Below are positions 7,115-14,913 of a DNA stretch of 30,008 bases, one piece after another; the first letter of the stretch is position 1, and the number at the start of each line of letters is the position of its first letter. A program made the position numbers and the translations under genes. The notes beneath the pieces were generated by a model. The model was given only the letters and a program-made list of their open reading frames with translations, searched no databases and was not told the origin of the DNA. The stretch covers positions 11,062 through 41,069 of the forward strand of contig DDCB01000024.1 in assembly GCA_002335425.1 (NCBI GenBank), in the 5' to 3' direction. The stretch is from Chthonomonas sp. UBA2017. GTDB lineage: Bacteria; Armatimonadota; Fimbriimonadia; Fimbriimonadales; Fimbriimonadaceae.

Positions 7115-7405
7115 ATGTCCATCAGTGTTGACGAGGTCCGCCACGTCGCGAAGTTGGCTCGTCTGGAGCTCGACGAAGCCGAGATTCTTGCGTTTCAGTC
7201 CGAACTGAATGCGCTCCTGGGGCATTTTCAAGACATCGCGAGCCTGAATGTCGAGGGCATTGAGCCCAAGCCCCACGCGGTGGCCCTTCGCAACGTCTGG
7301 GCCGACGACGTCGCTCGTCCGAGCCTCTTGCGCGACGAAGCGCTTCGCAATGCCCCGGTGACCCGTGCGGGACTCTTCATCGTCCCGCAAATCATCGAGG
7401 ATTGA
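7115..7405 (+). CDS. gatC: Asp-tRNA(Asn)/Glu-tRNA(Gln) amidotransferase subunit C
   Basis: The 96-residue small subunit of the GatCAB complex, which amidates mischarged Glu-tRNA(Gln) and/or Asp-tRNA(Asn) and stabilises GatA. The N-terminus (SVDEVRHVAKLARLELDE) and the C-terminal half (VWADDVARPSLLRDEAL, with NAPVTRAGLFIVPQII) are textbook GatC, and the length is normal. The ATG at 7115 sits 6 nt after TATAAT. The stop shares its A with the gatA start (TGATG at 7403-7407). gatB is not in the window, so it is encoded elsewhere. Confidence 0.96.
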   Translation: MSISVDEVRHVAKLARLELDEAEILAFQSELNALLGHFQDIASLNVEGIEPKPHAVALRNVWADDVARPSLLRDEALRNAPVTRAGLFIVPQIIED

Positions 7406-8862
7406 TGAGCCAACCCCTTTTTGCTCAATCCGCCGCCGACCTGGCCCGCCGCCTCCGCGCTCGCGAAGTGTCGGCGACGGAGGTCGCAGAGGCTCATCTC
7501 GACCGCGTTTCGGCCACCGATCCTCAGGTCGGTGCTTTTTTGACCATGCCTCGGGACGAGGTCATGGCCGATGCCGCTGCCGCTCAGGCGATGCTCGATC
7601 GAGGCGAAGGCGGACCGCTTTGCGGGGTTCCCGTCGGAATCAAGGACAACATCTCGACACGTGGGGTCGCCACGACTTGCGCGAGCAAACTCCTTGAAAA
7701 CTACGTCCCGCCCTTTGATGCGACGGTCATCGAGAAGCTGCGGGCCCAAGGGATCGTCTGCTTCGGAAAAACGAACCTCGACGAGTTCGCGATGGGAACC
7801 TCGTGCGAGAATTCTGCCTTCCAGCTCACTCGAAACCCTTGGGACCTCGACCGCACGCCGGGTGGCAGCTCGGGCGGTTCGGCGGCTTGTGTTGCCGCCC
7901 AACAAGTCCCACTTTCTCTCGGATCAGATACGGGCGGCAGCATTCGACTCCCGGCCGCCCTCTGCGGCCTGGTCGGGTTCAAACCGACCTACGGACGAGT
8001 GTCGCGCTACGGCCTGATCGCGTTTGGGTCGTCGCTCGATCAGATCGGTCCGTTCGGCCGGACCGTTGAGGATGTGGCCTTGTTGTCCGAAGCGATCAGT
8101 GGCTATGACCACCTCGACAGCACGTCGCTCGACCGCCATCCGATCCAAACGAACGCCTTAAAGTCGGGCTCTCTCCGCGGGCTGAAACTCGCGATTCCGG
8201 ACCAGTTGATGACCGACGAGATTCAGCCAGGAGTCCGGGCGACCTTTGAATCGGCCCTTGATCTCCTCCGAAAAGAGGGCGTAGAGATCACGCCGGTCAG
8301 CTTGCCGAGCATCCAATACGGGGTGACGACCTACTACATCATCGCTCCCGCGGAAGCCAGCAGCAACCTCGCCCGCTTCGACGGGATTCGCTACGGTCTG
8401 CGCCTGGAAGGGGAAGGGCATATTGGGAACGTGGCCACCACTCGTGGGGAGGGGTTTGGGCACGAAGTGAAGGCGCGCATCATGATCGGCACGTACGTTC
8501 TGTCGGCCGGATATTACGACGCCTACTACACCCGGGCCCAGCAGGTGCGCGCGCTCATGGTCCAGGAGTTCGAATCGACTTATCGAGATTTCGATGCGGT
8601 CATTTCGCCGACTTCGCCGAGCGTTGCTTTCCGGCTCGGCGAGTTGAAAGACAACCCGATGGCGATGAAACTGCTCGACTTCTGCACGATCCCCGCCAAC
8701 ATGGGCGGATTCCCCTCGATTTCGATCCCGGCTGGGCTGAGCGATCATCTTCCGGTCGGGCTCCAGCTGACCGGTCCTATTGGGGACGACGAGCGAATCC
8801 TGCAACTCGCCTACGCCCTTGAGCAAGCTCTCCCGCCCACTCCGAGCCCAGCAATGGGCTGA
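7405..8862 (+). CDS. gatA: Asp-tRNA(Asn)/Glu-tRNA(Gln) amidotransferase subunit A
   Basis: A 485-residue amidase-signature enzyme that releases ammonia from glutamine for the GatCAB transamidation reaction. The Ser-cisSer-Lys triad is intact: Lys80 (VGIKDNIS), Ser155 (in the GGSSGGSA loop) and the nucleophile Ser179 (DTGGSIRLP), at the usual family positions. GTSCENSAF and the YGRVSRYGLIAFGSSLDQ block that follow are typical of GatA rather than other amidases. ATG 7405 is preferred over the TTG one codon earlier; it overlaps the gatC stop by one base. Length is normal. The next gene follows after 6 nt. Confidence 0.97.
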   Translation: MSQPLFAQSAADLARRLRAREVSATEVAEAHLDRVSATDPQVGAFLTMPRDEVMADAAAAQAMLDRGEGGPLCGVPVGIKDNISTRGVATTCASKLLENYVPPFDATVIEKLRAQGIVCFGKTNLDEFAMGTSCENSAFQLTRNPWDLDRTPGGSSGGSAACVAAQQVPLSLGSDTGGSIRLPAALCGLVGFKPTYGRVSRYGLIAFGSSLDQIGPFGRTVEDVALLSEAISGYDHLDSTSLDRHPIQTNALKSGSLRGLKLAIPDQLMTDEIQPGVRATFESALDLLRKEGVEITPVSLPSIQYGVTTYYIIAPAEASSNLARFDGIRYGLRLEGEGHIGNVATTRGEGFGHEVKARIMIGTYVLSAGYYDAYYTRAQQVRALMVQEFESTYRDFDAVISPTSPSVAFRLGELKDNPMAMKLLDFCTIPANMGGFPSISIPAGLSDHLPVGLQLTGPIGDDERILQLAYALEQALPPTPSPAMG

Positions 8863-8868
8863 GGCAGC

Positions 8869-9681
8869 ATGAAGGATATCCAAGCCCAAGACCGCAAGCT
8901 GTTTTGGCGCGAGGCGTGCGCTCCGAGTGCCCTGGTTCGGGTGCTCTTGATGGTCGGAATCCTGACCTTGGCTTCCTTGCCGCTGGGCTGGCTGACTCCG
9001 CCGCTGATCGCAGGAATGGTGAGTTGCATTTTGGTGCCGTTGCATTTGATCGCCTCCCTCGGGCGGAGCGTCGAGAAGCGTTTCAAGTCGCAGCGAATCA
9101 AGCTCCTTTGGCAGACGTGCGAGGACCGGCTCCGCCGGCTCGAAGTCGAAGTGAAGCAAGTTCGCAAGAGCCGGATCGCCGAGCTCCAGGAGTTGCCGAA
9201 GACCATCAAGACCGTCGCCCAACAGCTCTATCTGACCCTGAGGCGCGCCGACATCGTCCTGCAAGAGGTCACTCGGAGCGAAACGAGCCACCAAAAGGCG
9301 TTTCTGCCGCCTCACCAGGTCACCCACGACCCCCAGGCTCAGCACCTCTATCAACTCGCCGACAAGAACATCGTCGAATATCAAAAGCACTATCGAGCTG
9401 TGATTGGCGGGGTGCAACGAGCCGAAGCCCAAGCCGCGGTCTTCTCGACGACGCTCGATATGCTTCGGATGAAAATGCTCAGCCATCGCCTCGCCGAACG
9501 GAGCCCCGAGCAAGAAAACCTCGAATTCTTGCAGTCGATCACCGAGGCGAAAATGCAGCTCGACGCCATCGACAAGGCCCTCGAAGAGCTCGAACTGACC
9601 CCGTTCCCCAAGCTGATGGCGGTGGATCCGCCGCCCGTGACCGGGCTCTTTTCCGAAGACAATTTGGAGAATCGACCTTGA
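8869..9681 (+). CDS. Membrane-anchored coiled-coil hypothetical protein (270 aa)
   Basis: I do not recognise a named family. An N-terminal hydrophobic region (about 23-64) would form one helical hairpin of two membrane segments (VLLMVGILTLASLPLGWL, then PPLIAGMVSCILVPLHL). The rest is charged helix with heptad-like stretches (about 75-125 and 165-245) rich in Lys, Arg, Glu and Gln, so a membrane-anchored coiled coil. The C-terminus is Pro-rich. GAGG at 8861-8864 is a fitting ribosome site for the ATG at 8869. It lies 6 nt after gatA and overlaps the ispE start (TTGA at 9678-9681), so it is translated as part of this operon. No link to tRNA amidation or isoprenoid synthesis can be read from its sequence. 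Confidence 0.75.
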   Translation: MKDIQAQDRKLFWREACAPSALVRVLLMVGILTLASLPLGWLTPPLIAGMVSCILVPLHLIASLGRSVEKRFKSQRIKLLWQTCEDRLRRLEVEVKQVRKSRIAELQELPKTIKTVAQQLYLTLRRADIVLQEVTRSETSHQKAFLPPHQVTHDPQAQHLYQLADKNIVEYQKHYRAVIGGVQRAEAQAAVFSTTLDMLRMKMLSHRLAERSPEQENLEFLQSITEAKMQLDAIDKALEELELTPFPKLMAVDPPPVTGLFSEDNLENRP

Positions 9682-10493
9682 AATGGGTCACCCGATGTCC
9701 GGCCAAAATCAACCTCTTTTTGGCGGTGGGGCCGCCGGAGACCAATGGGTATCACCCGATTCGCACTCTGTTTCAGGCCATTTCGCTCGCCGACACCCTC
9801 ACTGTCAAGCTCGCCGAGTCGCCGAGCTTGACCTGCAACTGGCCGGGCTTGCCCGCTGAAAATACGCTCACTCGGGTGCTCCGGCTGATTCAAGAGTACG
9901 TCGATCTGCCGCCCTTGGCGATCACGCTCCACAAAGAGATTCCCGCTGAGAGTGGGCTCGGGGGTGGGAGCTCGAATGCGGCCGGTCTTCTTCGAATCCT
10001 GAGCCGGGTGGGGCCCGCATTGGAGCCGCACTTTGTGGCCGATGTGGCGGCGGCCGTTGGGGCGGACGTGCCGTTCTTCCTGGTGGGAGGGCGAGCCCGT
10101 GGCGAGGGCTATGGCGAGCAGCTCACACCGCTTGCGGATGCAGCGACTTTGGAGCTTGTGATCGTTCGGCCCAAGGTTGGTGTCTCGACCCCCGCAGCCT
10201 ATCGCGCTCTCGATCAGGAGCCCCGAGACTGGCGTAACTTTCCGAGCGACCCGCTCGACTTGTATAACGACTTTGAGCGGGTGGCCCCTTGTCTATGTGG
10301 CGAGGTCGCCGAGCGATTGGTCCTTGCCGGGGCCGAAAAAGCCTTGTTGAGCGGTTCGGGTTCAGCGGTCTACGGCGTTTTCTCGACGGTTGAGGCGGCT
10401 GACCGAGCAGCCACCCGCCTCGACCGCGAAGCACTCGGCCAGGTCTGGCGAGCCCACACGATCACCCGGCAGGAGAGCCTGTGGATATCGTAA
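9678..10493 (+). CDS. ispE: 4-diphosphocytidyl-2-C-methyl-D-erythritol kinase
   Basis: A 271-residue GHMP-family kinase that phosphorylates CDP-methylerythritol in the MEP pathway to isoprenoids. It opens MKWVTRCPAKINLFLAV, with Lys10 at the conserved PAKINL site. The ATP-binding loop GLGGGSSNAA lies at 93-102 and the catalytic Asp130 is in GADVPFF, both standard for IspE. The start is a TTG at 9678, chosen because it gives the canonical N-terminus, overlaps the upstream stop by TTGA and has GGAG at 9666-9669, 8 nt away. No ATG in frame would keep the PAKINL block. The 3' end overlaps the next gene by 13 bp. Confidence 0.94.
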   Translation: MKWVTRCPAKINLFLAVGPPETNGYHPIRTLFQAISLADTLTVKLAESPSLTCNWPGLPAENTLTRVLRLIQEYVDLPPLAITLHKEIPAESGLGGGSSNAAGLLRILSRVGPALEPHFVADVAAAVGADVPFFLVGGRARGEGYGEQLTPLADAATLELVIVRPKVGVSTPAAYRALDQEPRDWRNFPSDPLDLYNDFERVAPCLCGEVAERLVLAGAEKALLSGSGSAVYGVFSTVEAADRAATRLDREALGQVWRAHTITRQESLWIS

Positions 10494-11197
10494 TCCTGGC
10501 GGGCGGGAAGTGTTCTCCCGAACTGGAAGCCTTCGCCGGAACTCCCTGGCGGGCCCTCTTGCCTTGGGGAGAGTCCACCATCCTCGACCAGGTGGTTCAA
10601 GCCCTGGAGCCTCTTGGCGAGATCATCTTGGTCGGCGGCCCCGAATCGTCCAACGCTCGGCGCGTGCCATCGGGTGCGACGTTTGTCGAGTCGATCGGGA
10701 ACGGCCTCGCTGAAGTTCGGAGTGAGAACTTCCTGCTCGCAACCTCGGATACGCCCTACCTGACCTCCGACTCCGTGAGCGACTTTTTGAGCCGGACCGA
10801 TCCGGCCGCGCTGTTCAATTTCCCGATCATCCCCGTACAGGCCGGGCGAGAGCTCAAGCGGACGTCGATCCGGCTCCGAGAAGGCCGCTTCACCGGGGGA
10901 AACTTGGCGCTCGTTCATCGCGATCTCGTTCGGCAAAGCCTGCCGATTCTTGAACAAGCCTATGCCGCCCGAAAAAAGCCGCTCCAGTTGGCGTCGATGG
11001 TCGGTTTGGGGACCCTTGCCCAGCTTGTCGTGGGGCAGATCGTGCCTTCGTTGTTGCCGCTTCGCACTTTGGAGAGGGCTGTCGGCCGCTTTTTGCGGGC
11101 CCCGGTCAAAGCCATCCCGACAGAGTATTCCGAGATCGGAGACGACATCGACACCTTGGAGCAGTATCAAACGGCGCTCCGAAGCTTGCGAGCTTAA
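10481..11197 (+). CDS. MobA-like nucleotidyltransferase (NTP_transf_3 type)
   Basis: A 238-residue nucleotidyltransferase with a Rossmann-like fold. The N-terminus MDIVILAGGK carries the LAGG loop that binds the nucleotide, followed by WRALLPWGESTILDQVV, the usual 'Lys/Arg-Leu-Leu ... Leu-Asp' substrate block. An LLATSDTPYLT segment (about 86-96) holds the metal-binding Asp normally found in TDxP/SDxP motifs. The C-terminal third contains a hydrophobic, possibly membrane-associating helix (LGTLAQLVVGQIVPSLLP). The gene starts at GTG 10481 with AGGAG just upstream and overlaps ispE, which suggests co-regulation with isoprenoid synthesis. Substrate unknown: related proteins act on molybdopterin, cobalamin precursors or sugar phosphates. 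Its TAA shares TTAA with the convergent stop at 11194. Confidence 0.8.
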   Translation: MDIVILAGGKCSPELEAFAGTPWRALLPWGESTILDQVVQALEPLGEIILVGGPESSNARRVPSGATFVESIGNGLAEVRSENFLLATSDTPYLTSDSVSDFLSRTDPAALFNFPIIPVQAGRELKRTSIRLREGRFTGGNLALVHRDLVRQSLPILEQAYAARKKPLQLASMVGLGTLAQLVVGQIVPSLLPLRTLERAVGRFLRAPVKAIPTEYSEIGDDIDTLEQYQTALRSLRA

Positions 11198-11496
11198 CGA
11201 GTTCGGCTGATTTGGGTCCAGTCGATTCGAAGCTCCGCACTCGTCCCCGGGATCACCGACAATTGCACCGGGTCGCCGACACGAAAACTGGCCTTGGCCC
11301 CCAAGAATCGCGTGTGAGCCGGCGGAAGGAGGACAGTCCAGGTTCGGTCGCCTTGTCGCAGCACGAGTCGCTCGGTGCGGCGCATGCCATAGCGACCGGC
11401 AAAAACGTCCTTGCGGTCGATTCGATCAATGAGATACGTCGCGTCGAGCCGGGCCGGGCTGGCCGAGAAACACAAAAAAAGCGAGGCCGAGAGCAT
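11194..11496 (-). CDS. Small secreted hypothetical protein (100 aa)
   Basis: The start at ATG 11496 gives a short signal peptide (MLSASLFLCFSASPA) followed by about 80 residues rich in beta-prone segments (RTWTVLLPPA, SFRVGDPVQLSVIP). No cysteines remain after the probable cut, and no family is recognised. A longer reading from 11652 would add a non-hydrophobic, Arg-rich N-terminus and run through the purN promoter, so I reject it. TACTCT ends 6 nt before the ATG, matching the leaderless geometry seen elsewhere. The stop is shared palindromically (TTAA) with the nucleotidyltransferase gene. Confidence 0.65.
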   Translation of the reverse strand: MLSASLFLCFSASPARLDATYLIDRIDRKDVFAGRYGMRRTERLVLRQGDRTWTVLLPPAHTRFLGAKASFRVGDPVQLSVIPGTSAELRIDWTQISRTR

Positions 11497-11502
11497 GTTG
11501 TT

Positions 11503-11508
11503 AGAGTA
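11503..11508 (-). promoter_or_regulatory. Candidate -10 element (TACTCT) for the small secreted protein
   Basis: On the minus strand TACTCT fits TANNNT and is followed by AACAAC and the ATG at 11496, a 6-nt gap that implies a leaderless transcript. No -35 is evident. Confidence 0.5.
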
Positions 11509-11584
11509 CGGCAATTCTCGCACCAACAGGCCGGATGCGTTGCGAATCCTGCAAGATTGCGAGGGGCGGCGGGTCTCCCTCAGG

Positions 11585-11590
11585 GATAAT
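11585..11590 (+). promoter_or_regulatory. -10 element (GATAAT) of leaderless purN promoter
   Basis: GATAAT is followed by AGCGCC and the purN ATG at 11597: again 6 nt, and no ribosome site. No clear -35 at 16-18 bp; TTGCGA at 11557 is too far (22 bp). It shares a 100-bp divergent region with the promoter at 11503-11508. Confidence 0.6.
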
Positions 11591-11596
11591 AGCGCC

Positions 11597-12178
11597 ATGA
11601 GCCGAGCGCGCGGGGTGATCTTGGTCGGGTCCAAAGGTCGGGGCTCAAACATGAGCGCGCTGATTGCGGCGAGTCAGGACGAGCGAATCCCGGTCGAGTT
11701 CGTGGGGGTGATCGGCTCGAAATCGGGCGCCCCGGCCCTCGCCCGGGCCCGAGAGGCAGGCCGCATGACCTTCGTCATTGAGCCCGGCCCCGACTACGCA
11801 TCTCGGCTTCTTGCGGAGTTGGCGACCTTGCGCCCGGATTGGATCTGCCTGGCGGGCTACACGCTCTTCTTGCCGACGGAAGTCGTGGCCGCCTATCGAA
11901 ATCGAGTGCTCAACATCCACCCATCGCTTTTGCCGCGTCATGGCGGGGTCGGGATGTACGGGATGCGAGTCCACGAGGCGGTCCTGGAGTCTGGGGAGGC
12001 CGAGAGTGGGTGCACCGTCCACCGAGTGACCGAAGTCTATGATGAAGGCGAGATCGTGTTGCAGAAGCGGTGCCCCGTCTTGCCCGGCGACACGCCGGAG
12101 ATTCTCGCGGCGCGGGTCTTGGCCTTGGAGCACGAAGCCTATCCCGAGGCCTTGGCTTGGGTGATCCGAAATGGCTAA
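11597..12178 (+). CDS. purN: Phosphoribosylglycinamide formyltransferase
   Basis: A 193-residue enzyme that transfers a formyl group from 10-formyl-tetrahydrofolate to GAR in purine synthesis. The phosphate-binding loop SKGRGSNM (12-19) and the catalytic triad Asn106, His108 (NIHPSLLP) and Asp149 (EVYDEG) are at the expected places, with SGCTVH (137-142) between. Length is slightly shorter than E. coli PurN. The ATG at 11597 follows GATAAT by 6 nt. The 3' end overlaps plsC by 8 bp, so the two are co-translated. No other pur genes are in the window. Confidence 0.95.
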   Translation: MSRARGVILVGSKGRGSNMSALIAASQDERIPVEFVGVIGSKSGAPALARAREAGRMTFVIEPGPDYASRLLAELATLRPDWICLAGYTLFLPTEVVAAYRNRVLNIHPSLLPRHGGVGMYGMRVHEAVLESGEAESGCTVHRVTEVYDEGEIVLQKRCPVLPGDTPEILAARVLALEHEAYPEALAWVIRNG

Positions 12179-12836
12179 ATCCGAGCCTCTGCGGCATAGC
12201 CTCTTCTTTCGGCTGCTGTATCCAGCGATCTACCTCGTGGCGGCCTTGGTCATGACTGTTCTCGGCCCGTTTCGGGTCCGAGGGCGACGCCATGTCCCTC
12301 GCCGTGGGGGCGTCCTCATCTTGAGCAATCACCTGGCCGACATCGACCCCGTCGCCGTCCACTTAGCGAGTCCCAGACTCGTGCACTTTATGGCGAAAAA
12401 GGAGCTCTTTGAGATGAGAATTTTGGGGTCGGTGATTCGGTTTTTCAAGGCGTTTCCGGTCCAGCGGGGGGCTCCAGACCGCGCCGCGCTCCGGCGGGCG
12501 ATCGAGTTGCTTCAAGCCGGCGAAGTGGTCTGTATCTTCCCCGAAGGGCAGCTCAGCGAATCGGGCGATCTTCTGCCAATCTTGCCGGGCGCGGCCTTGG
12601 TCGCCAAACGAGCAGGGGTTCCGATCGTCTGCTGTGGGCTCAGAAACACCCAGCGCATCATGCCCTATGGCCAGTTCATTCCCCGCCCGGCCTTTCGATG
12701 GGTCACCGCAGAGTTTTCGCCGCCGCTGGTGCTCGGTCCAGACGCCGAGGTCGAAGAGATCGCCGAGCAGGTGGCCCAGACGCTTGCTCGGATGACCGGT
12801 CAAGCTCGACGAGCCGAATCCCCGCCCTTGGAATGA
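12171..12836 (+). CDS. plsC: 1-acylglycerol-3-phosphate acyltransferase (PlsC-like)
   Basis: A 221-residue membrane-associated acyltransferase that makes phosphatidic acid from lysophosphatidic acid. An N-terminal hydrophobic anchor spans about 11-31. The HX4D catalytic motif is His54-Asp59 (NHLADID), and the glycerol-phosphate-binding FPEG is at 123-126, followed by QLSESG. Spacing and length are normal for PlsC. It overlaps purN by 8 bp. A separate promoter for prfA begins inside its last codons. Substrate preference cannot be told from sequence. Confidence 0.9.
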   Translation: MAKSEPLRHSLFFRLLYPAIYLVAALVMTVLGPFRVRGRRHVPRRGGVLILSNHLADIDPVAVHLASPRLVHFMAKKELFEMRILGSVIRFFKAFPVQRGAPDRAALRRAIELLQAGEVVCIFPEGQLSESGDLLPILPGAALVAKRAGVPIVCCGLRNTQRIMPYGQFIPRPAFRWVTAEFSPPLVLGPDAEVEEIAEQVAQTLARMTGQARRAESPPLE

Positions 12837-12856
12837 GGCTCCACCAAAGGTAAAAT
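12828..12856 (+). promoter_or_regulatory. Promoter for prfA (TTGGAA-17 bp-TAAAAT)
   Basis: TTGGAA at 12828-12833 and TAAAAT at 12851-12856 are separated by 17 bp, the best two-part promoter in the window. The prfA ATG lies 9 nt after the -10, leaving a leader of at most about 3 nt. The -35 overlaps the end of plsC. Confidence 0.6.
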
Positions 12857-12865
12857 CGAACTTGC

Positions 12866-13936
12866 ATGACGCAGAAGCTCGACGAAATTCTTGCTCGCTT
12901 TGACCAGATCGAAGCGCAGCTTCAGGATCCCGAAGTGGTTCAGCAAGTCTCCGAACTTCAGCGGCTCGGCCAAGCTCGGGCCGAAATTTCTGACCTTGTG
13001 ACCGACATCCGGGCGCTCCGCCAGGCCGAGTCGGAGATGCGCGATGCCGAAGCTCTGCTGAGCGACCCCGACATGAAGGAGCTGGCTCAAGACGAGCTCG
13101 AGACCCAGAAGAAGCGGATCGAAGAACTCAATCAACAGATCAAGATCAAGCTGGTTCCGAAGGATCCGATGGACGAAAAGTCGGTCATCGTCGAGATCCG
13201 GCCCGCCGCCGGTGGCGACGAAGCCGGAATCTTTGCGAACGAACTGTTCCGCATGTACCTGCGATACGCCGAGCGTCGACGCTGGAAAACCGAAGTGATC
13301 GAGCATGAGGAGACGACGCTGGGTAGCGTGAGCCGCGTCGTCTTCAAAATTGATGCGCGAGGCGCCTATAGTCAGCTAAAGTTCGAGTCCGGAGTGCACC
13401 GGGTCCAGCGTGTCCCAGCAACCGAATCTCAGGGCAGAACTCATACCTCCACCGTGACGGTGGCGGTCTTGCCCGAGGCCGAAGAAGTTGACATTGAAAT
13501 CAAGCCCGACGACTTAGAAGTTTCGACTTTTCGATCCAGTTCTGCGGGCGGGCAACATATGCAAAAAAATGAGACTGCGATTCGAATTGTGCATAAGCCT
13601 TCGGGCATCGTGGCGACATGTCAAGATGAACGCAGTCAACAGCAAAACCGACTCAAAGCGCTGGCCGTGATTCGCACCAAACTTTACCAATTTGAGCGAG
13701 AGCGAATCGCCAAGGAGCGAGGTGATCTTCGGCGAGGTCAAATCGGCTCCGGAGACCGTAGCGAAAAGATACGAACTTACAACTTTCCACAGTCGCGCAT
13801 CACCGATCATCGCATCAATGTTTCCGTCCACAACACGATCACATTTATGGACGGAGATATTCAAGAACTGCTGGACGCCTTGGTTCAAGAGGATCAAGCC
13901 CGCCGCTTGGCTGAGCAGATGGACGAACTCTCTTAG
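12866..13936 (+). CDS. prfA: Peptide chain release factor 1
   Basis: A 356-residue factor that reads UAA/UAG and triggers peptide release. GGQ, the peptidyl-transfer motif, is at 228-230 (SSAGGQHMQKNE), and the anticodon-like tripeptide PxT is Pro184-Ala185-Thr186 (RVPATESQGR), the RF1 signature. The N-terminal helical domain and the GGDEAGIFANELFRMY block are normal, and length is typical. It has its own promoter and ends in a hairpin terminator. The companion methyltransferase prmC, often adjacent, is not here. Confidence 0.97.
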   Translation: MTQKLDEILARFDQIEAQLQDPEVVQQVSELQRLGQARAEISDLVTDIRALRQAESEMRDAEALLSDPDMKELAQDELETQKKRIEELNQQIKIKLVPKDPMDEKSVIVEIRPAAGGDEAGIFANELFRMYLRYAERRRWKTEVIEHEETTLGSVSRVVFKIDARGAYSQLKFESGVHRVQRVPATESQGRTHTSTVTVAVLPEAEEVDIEIKPDDLEVSTFRSSSAGGQHMQKNETAIRIVHKPSGIVATCQDERSQQQNRLKALAVIRTKLYQFERERIAKERGDLRRGQIGSGDRSEKIRTYNFPQSRITDHRINVSVHNTITFMDGDIQELLDALVQEDQARRLAEQMDELS

Positions 13937-13941
13937 TGCGC

Positions 13942-13969
13942 ACCGCGATGGTTAAAGATTGCGGTTTTT
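13942..13969 (+). terminator. Rho-independent terminator after prfA
   Basis: ACCGCGAT (13942-13949) pairs with ATTGCGGT (13958-13965) through 8 bp including one G-U pair, with an 8-nt loop, and the right arm runs into five T residues (13965-13969). It begins 5 bp after the prfA stop. It overlaps the last codons of the convergent gene ending at 13952. It is the only clear terminator at a convergent junction in the window. Confidence 0.75.
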
Positions 13970-14185
13970 CTGATCGAGATCGGCGCGCCGCTTTCGAATC
14001 CGACGCCGCTCCAATCGGTGTGCGTTGAAGTACAACACCGCGCCTGGAATGAAGAACATCGTGAGTCCGACAACAAAACCTGTCCAGCCACCGATCCAAA
14101 TCCCAATGCCGATAGCAACCAGGATCGTGACTCCGAGAACTGCGCTCGGCAAACAACTTTGAGCCTCGATTTTCTCGGCGGGCAT
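13952..14185 (-). CDS. Small two-helix membrane protein (77 aa)
   Basis: A short protein with two hydrophobic segments (LGVTILVAIGIGIWIGGW, about 17-34, and FVVGLTMFFIPGAVLYF, about 37-53), a tight glycine turn between them, and a strongly basic C-terminus (HRLERRRIRKRR) that should stay in the cytoplasm. No cysteine pair or known motif guides a function. It is convergent with prfA, and the prfA terminator lies over its last codons. The start ATG at 14185 has neither a clear ribosome site nor a -10 at the usual distance, so the start is less certain than the gene. Confidence 0.6.
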   Translation of the reverse strand: MPAEKIEAQSCLPSAVLGVTILVAIGIGIWIGGWTGFVVGLTMFFIPGAVLYFNAHRLERRRIRKRRADLDQKNRNL

Positions 14186-14250
14186 CGTGAGGATTCTTGC
14201 TTTCGGCTGCGAACAATTCTCAGAAATTGAAATTCAACTCCTCAAGAAAG

Positions 14251-14646
14251 TTAGCTGGAAATAAGCTCTATTGTAATTTGACCATTATCCACAATTTCCA
14301 TGCAAACCTGATAGCCCTTAAGTACTTCCAAACCGAGCAAGATATCTGGGAACGGGCCGTCCATGATATGAACGTCAACATGTCGCTCAAGGCCATGAAA
14401 TCGCATGTAGCCGACAATGGCCTCTTGCTCAATTTCATCGCCCTCTGCGTCCACCAAAGTGTAAGTTGCCCCAGGAATTGATCGCAGCTCCTCGGCAAGC
14501 TTCCGAGGAAGAGCGATGCAGCCGTTGAACCCTGAGTCCAAGAGAGCATCGTAGGATCGATACCCATCCACCAGATGCGCGAGCTCGATTTGAACACGAG
14601 GTTCTAGAGAGAACTCTCCAAAATCACGAACTTTTCCAATAATCAC
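14251..14646 (-). CDS. Retropepsin-like (clan AA) aspartic protease
   Basis: A 131-residue single-domain protein, the size of one retropepsin lobe that must dimerise to be active. The catalytic triad is Asp37-Ser38-Gly39 in ALLDSGFNGCIALP, the bacterial DSGF(N/T)G variant of DTG. The C-terminal DILLGLEVLKG (about 101-111) is the hydrophobic-hydrophobic-Gly element typical of the fold. No signal peptide, so it acts in the cytoplasm. The start is GTG at 14646, 7 nt after the stop of the upstream small gene, so the two form a unit. The local sequence is visibly richer in A+T than the surrounding DNA. The substrate is unknown. Confidence 0.78.
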   Translation of the reverse strand: MIIGKVRDFGEFSLEPRVQIELAHLVDGYRSYDALLDSGFNGCIALPRKLAEELRSIPGATYTLVDAEGDEIEQEAIVGYMRFHGLERHVDVHIMDGPFPDILLGLEVLKGYQVCMEIVDNGQITIELISS

Positions 14647-14653
14647 AGAGACG

Positions 14654-14881
14654 TTACCGCATGGCGTAGGCGTGTCTTTGGCCGATCCGATGGAGATAGA
14701 GAGGAGCTTCTAGTCCAAATTTTTCTCGGCCAGCGACCATTGCCGCAACGCCCGTAGGAGCGGTTAAGAATTCGGAAGTTTCAACTTGGATAATGACAAA
14801 TCGATCCTCGCCCCCTTGAAGGTCCGGCTCAATTCGCGAGTAAATCTCCAGACCTCGCTGAATGATCTCTGATTTTTCCAT
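14654..14881 (-). CDS. Small partner protein of the retropepsin-like gene (75 aa)
   Basis: A 75-residue soluble protein with an N-terminal helix (MEKSEIIQRGLEIYSRIEP) and then a beta-rich part (RFVIIQVETSEFL, and LYLHRIGQRHAY at the end). The pattern 'helix, FVxIxVETxxF, then LYxxRIGxxxAY' resembles the short protein that I recall lying just upstream of clan AA proteases in many bacteria, so this is probably its conserved partner. That family link is from memory. The operon partner follows after 7 nt. ATG 14881 is preceded by GAGAGAA, a usable ribosome site, and by a CATAAT promoter element. A toxin-antitoxin role has no direct support here. Confidence 0.7.
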   Translation of the reverse strand: MEKSEIIQRGLEIYSRIEPDLQGGEDRFVIIQVETSEFLTAPTGVAAMVAGREKFGLEAPLYLHRIGQRHAYAMR

Positions 14882-14913
14882 CGTAATTCTCTCGTTTACA
14901 GTCCGACGTCCCT

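Noticed and set aside
8158..9513. 451-codon minus-strand ORF across gatA and the next gene
   Set aside because: Antisense shadow of two well-supported genes. Its protein is rich in Arg/His/Pro with no motif, as expected from reverse translation of GC-rich coding DNA.
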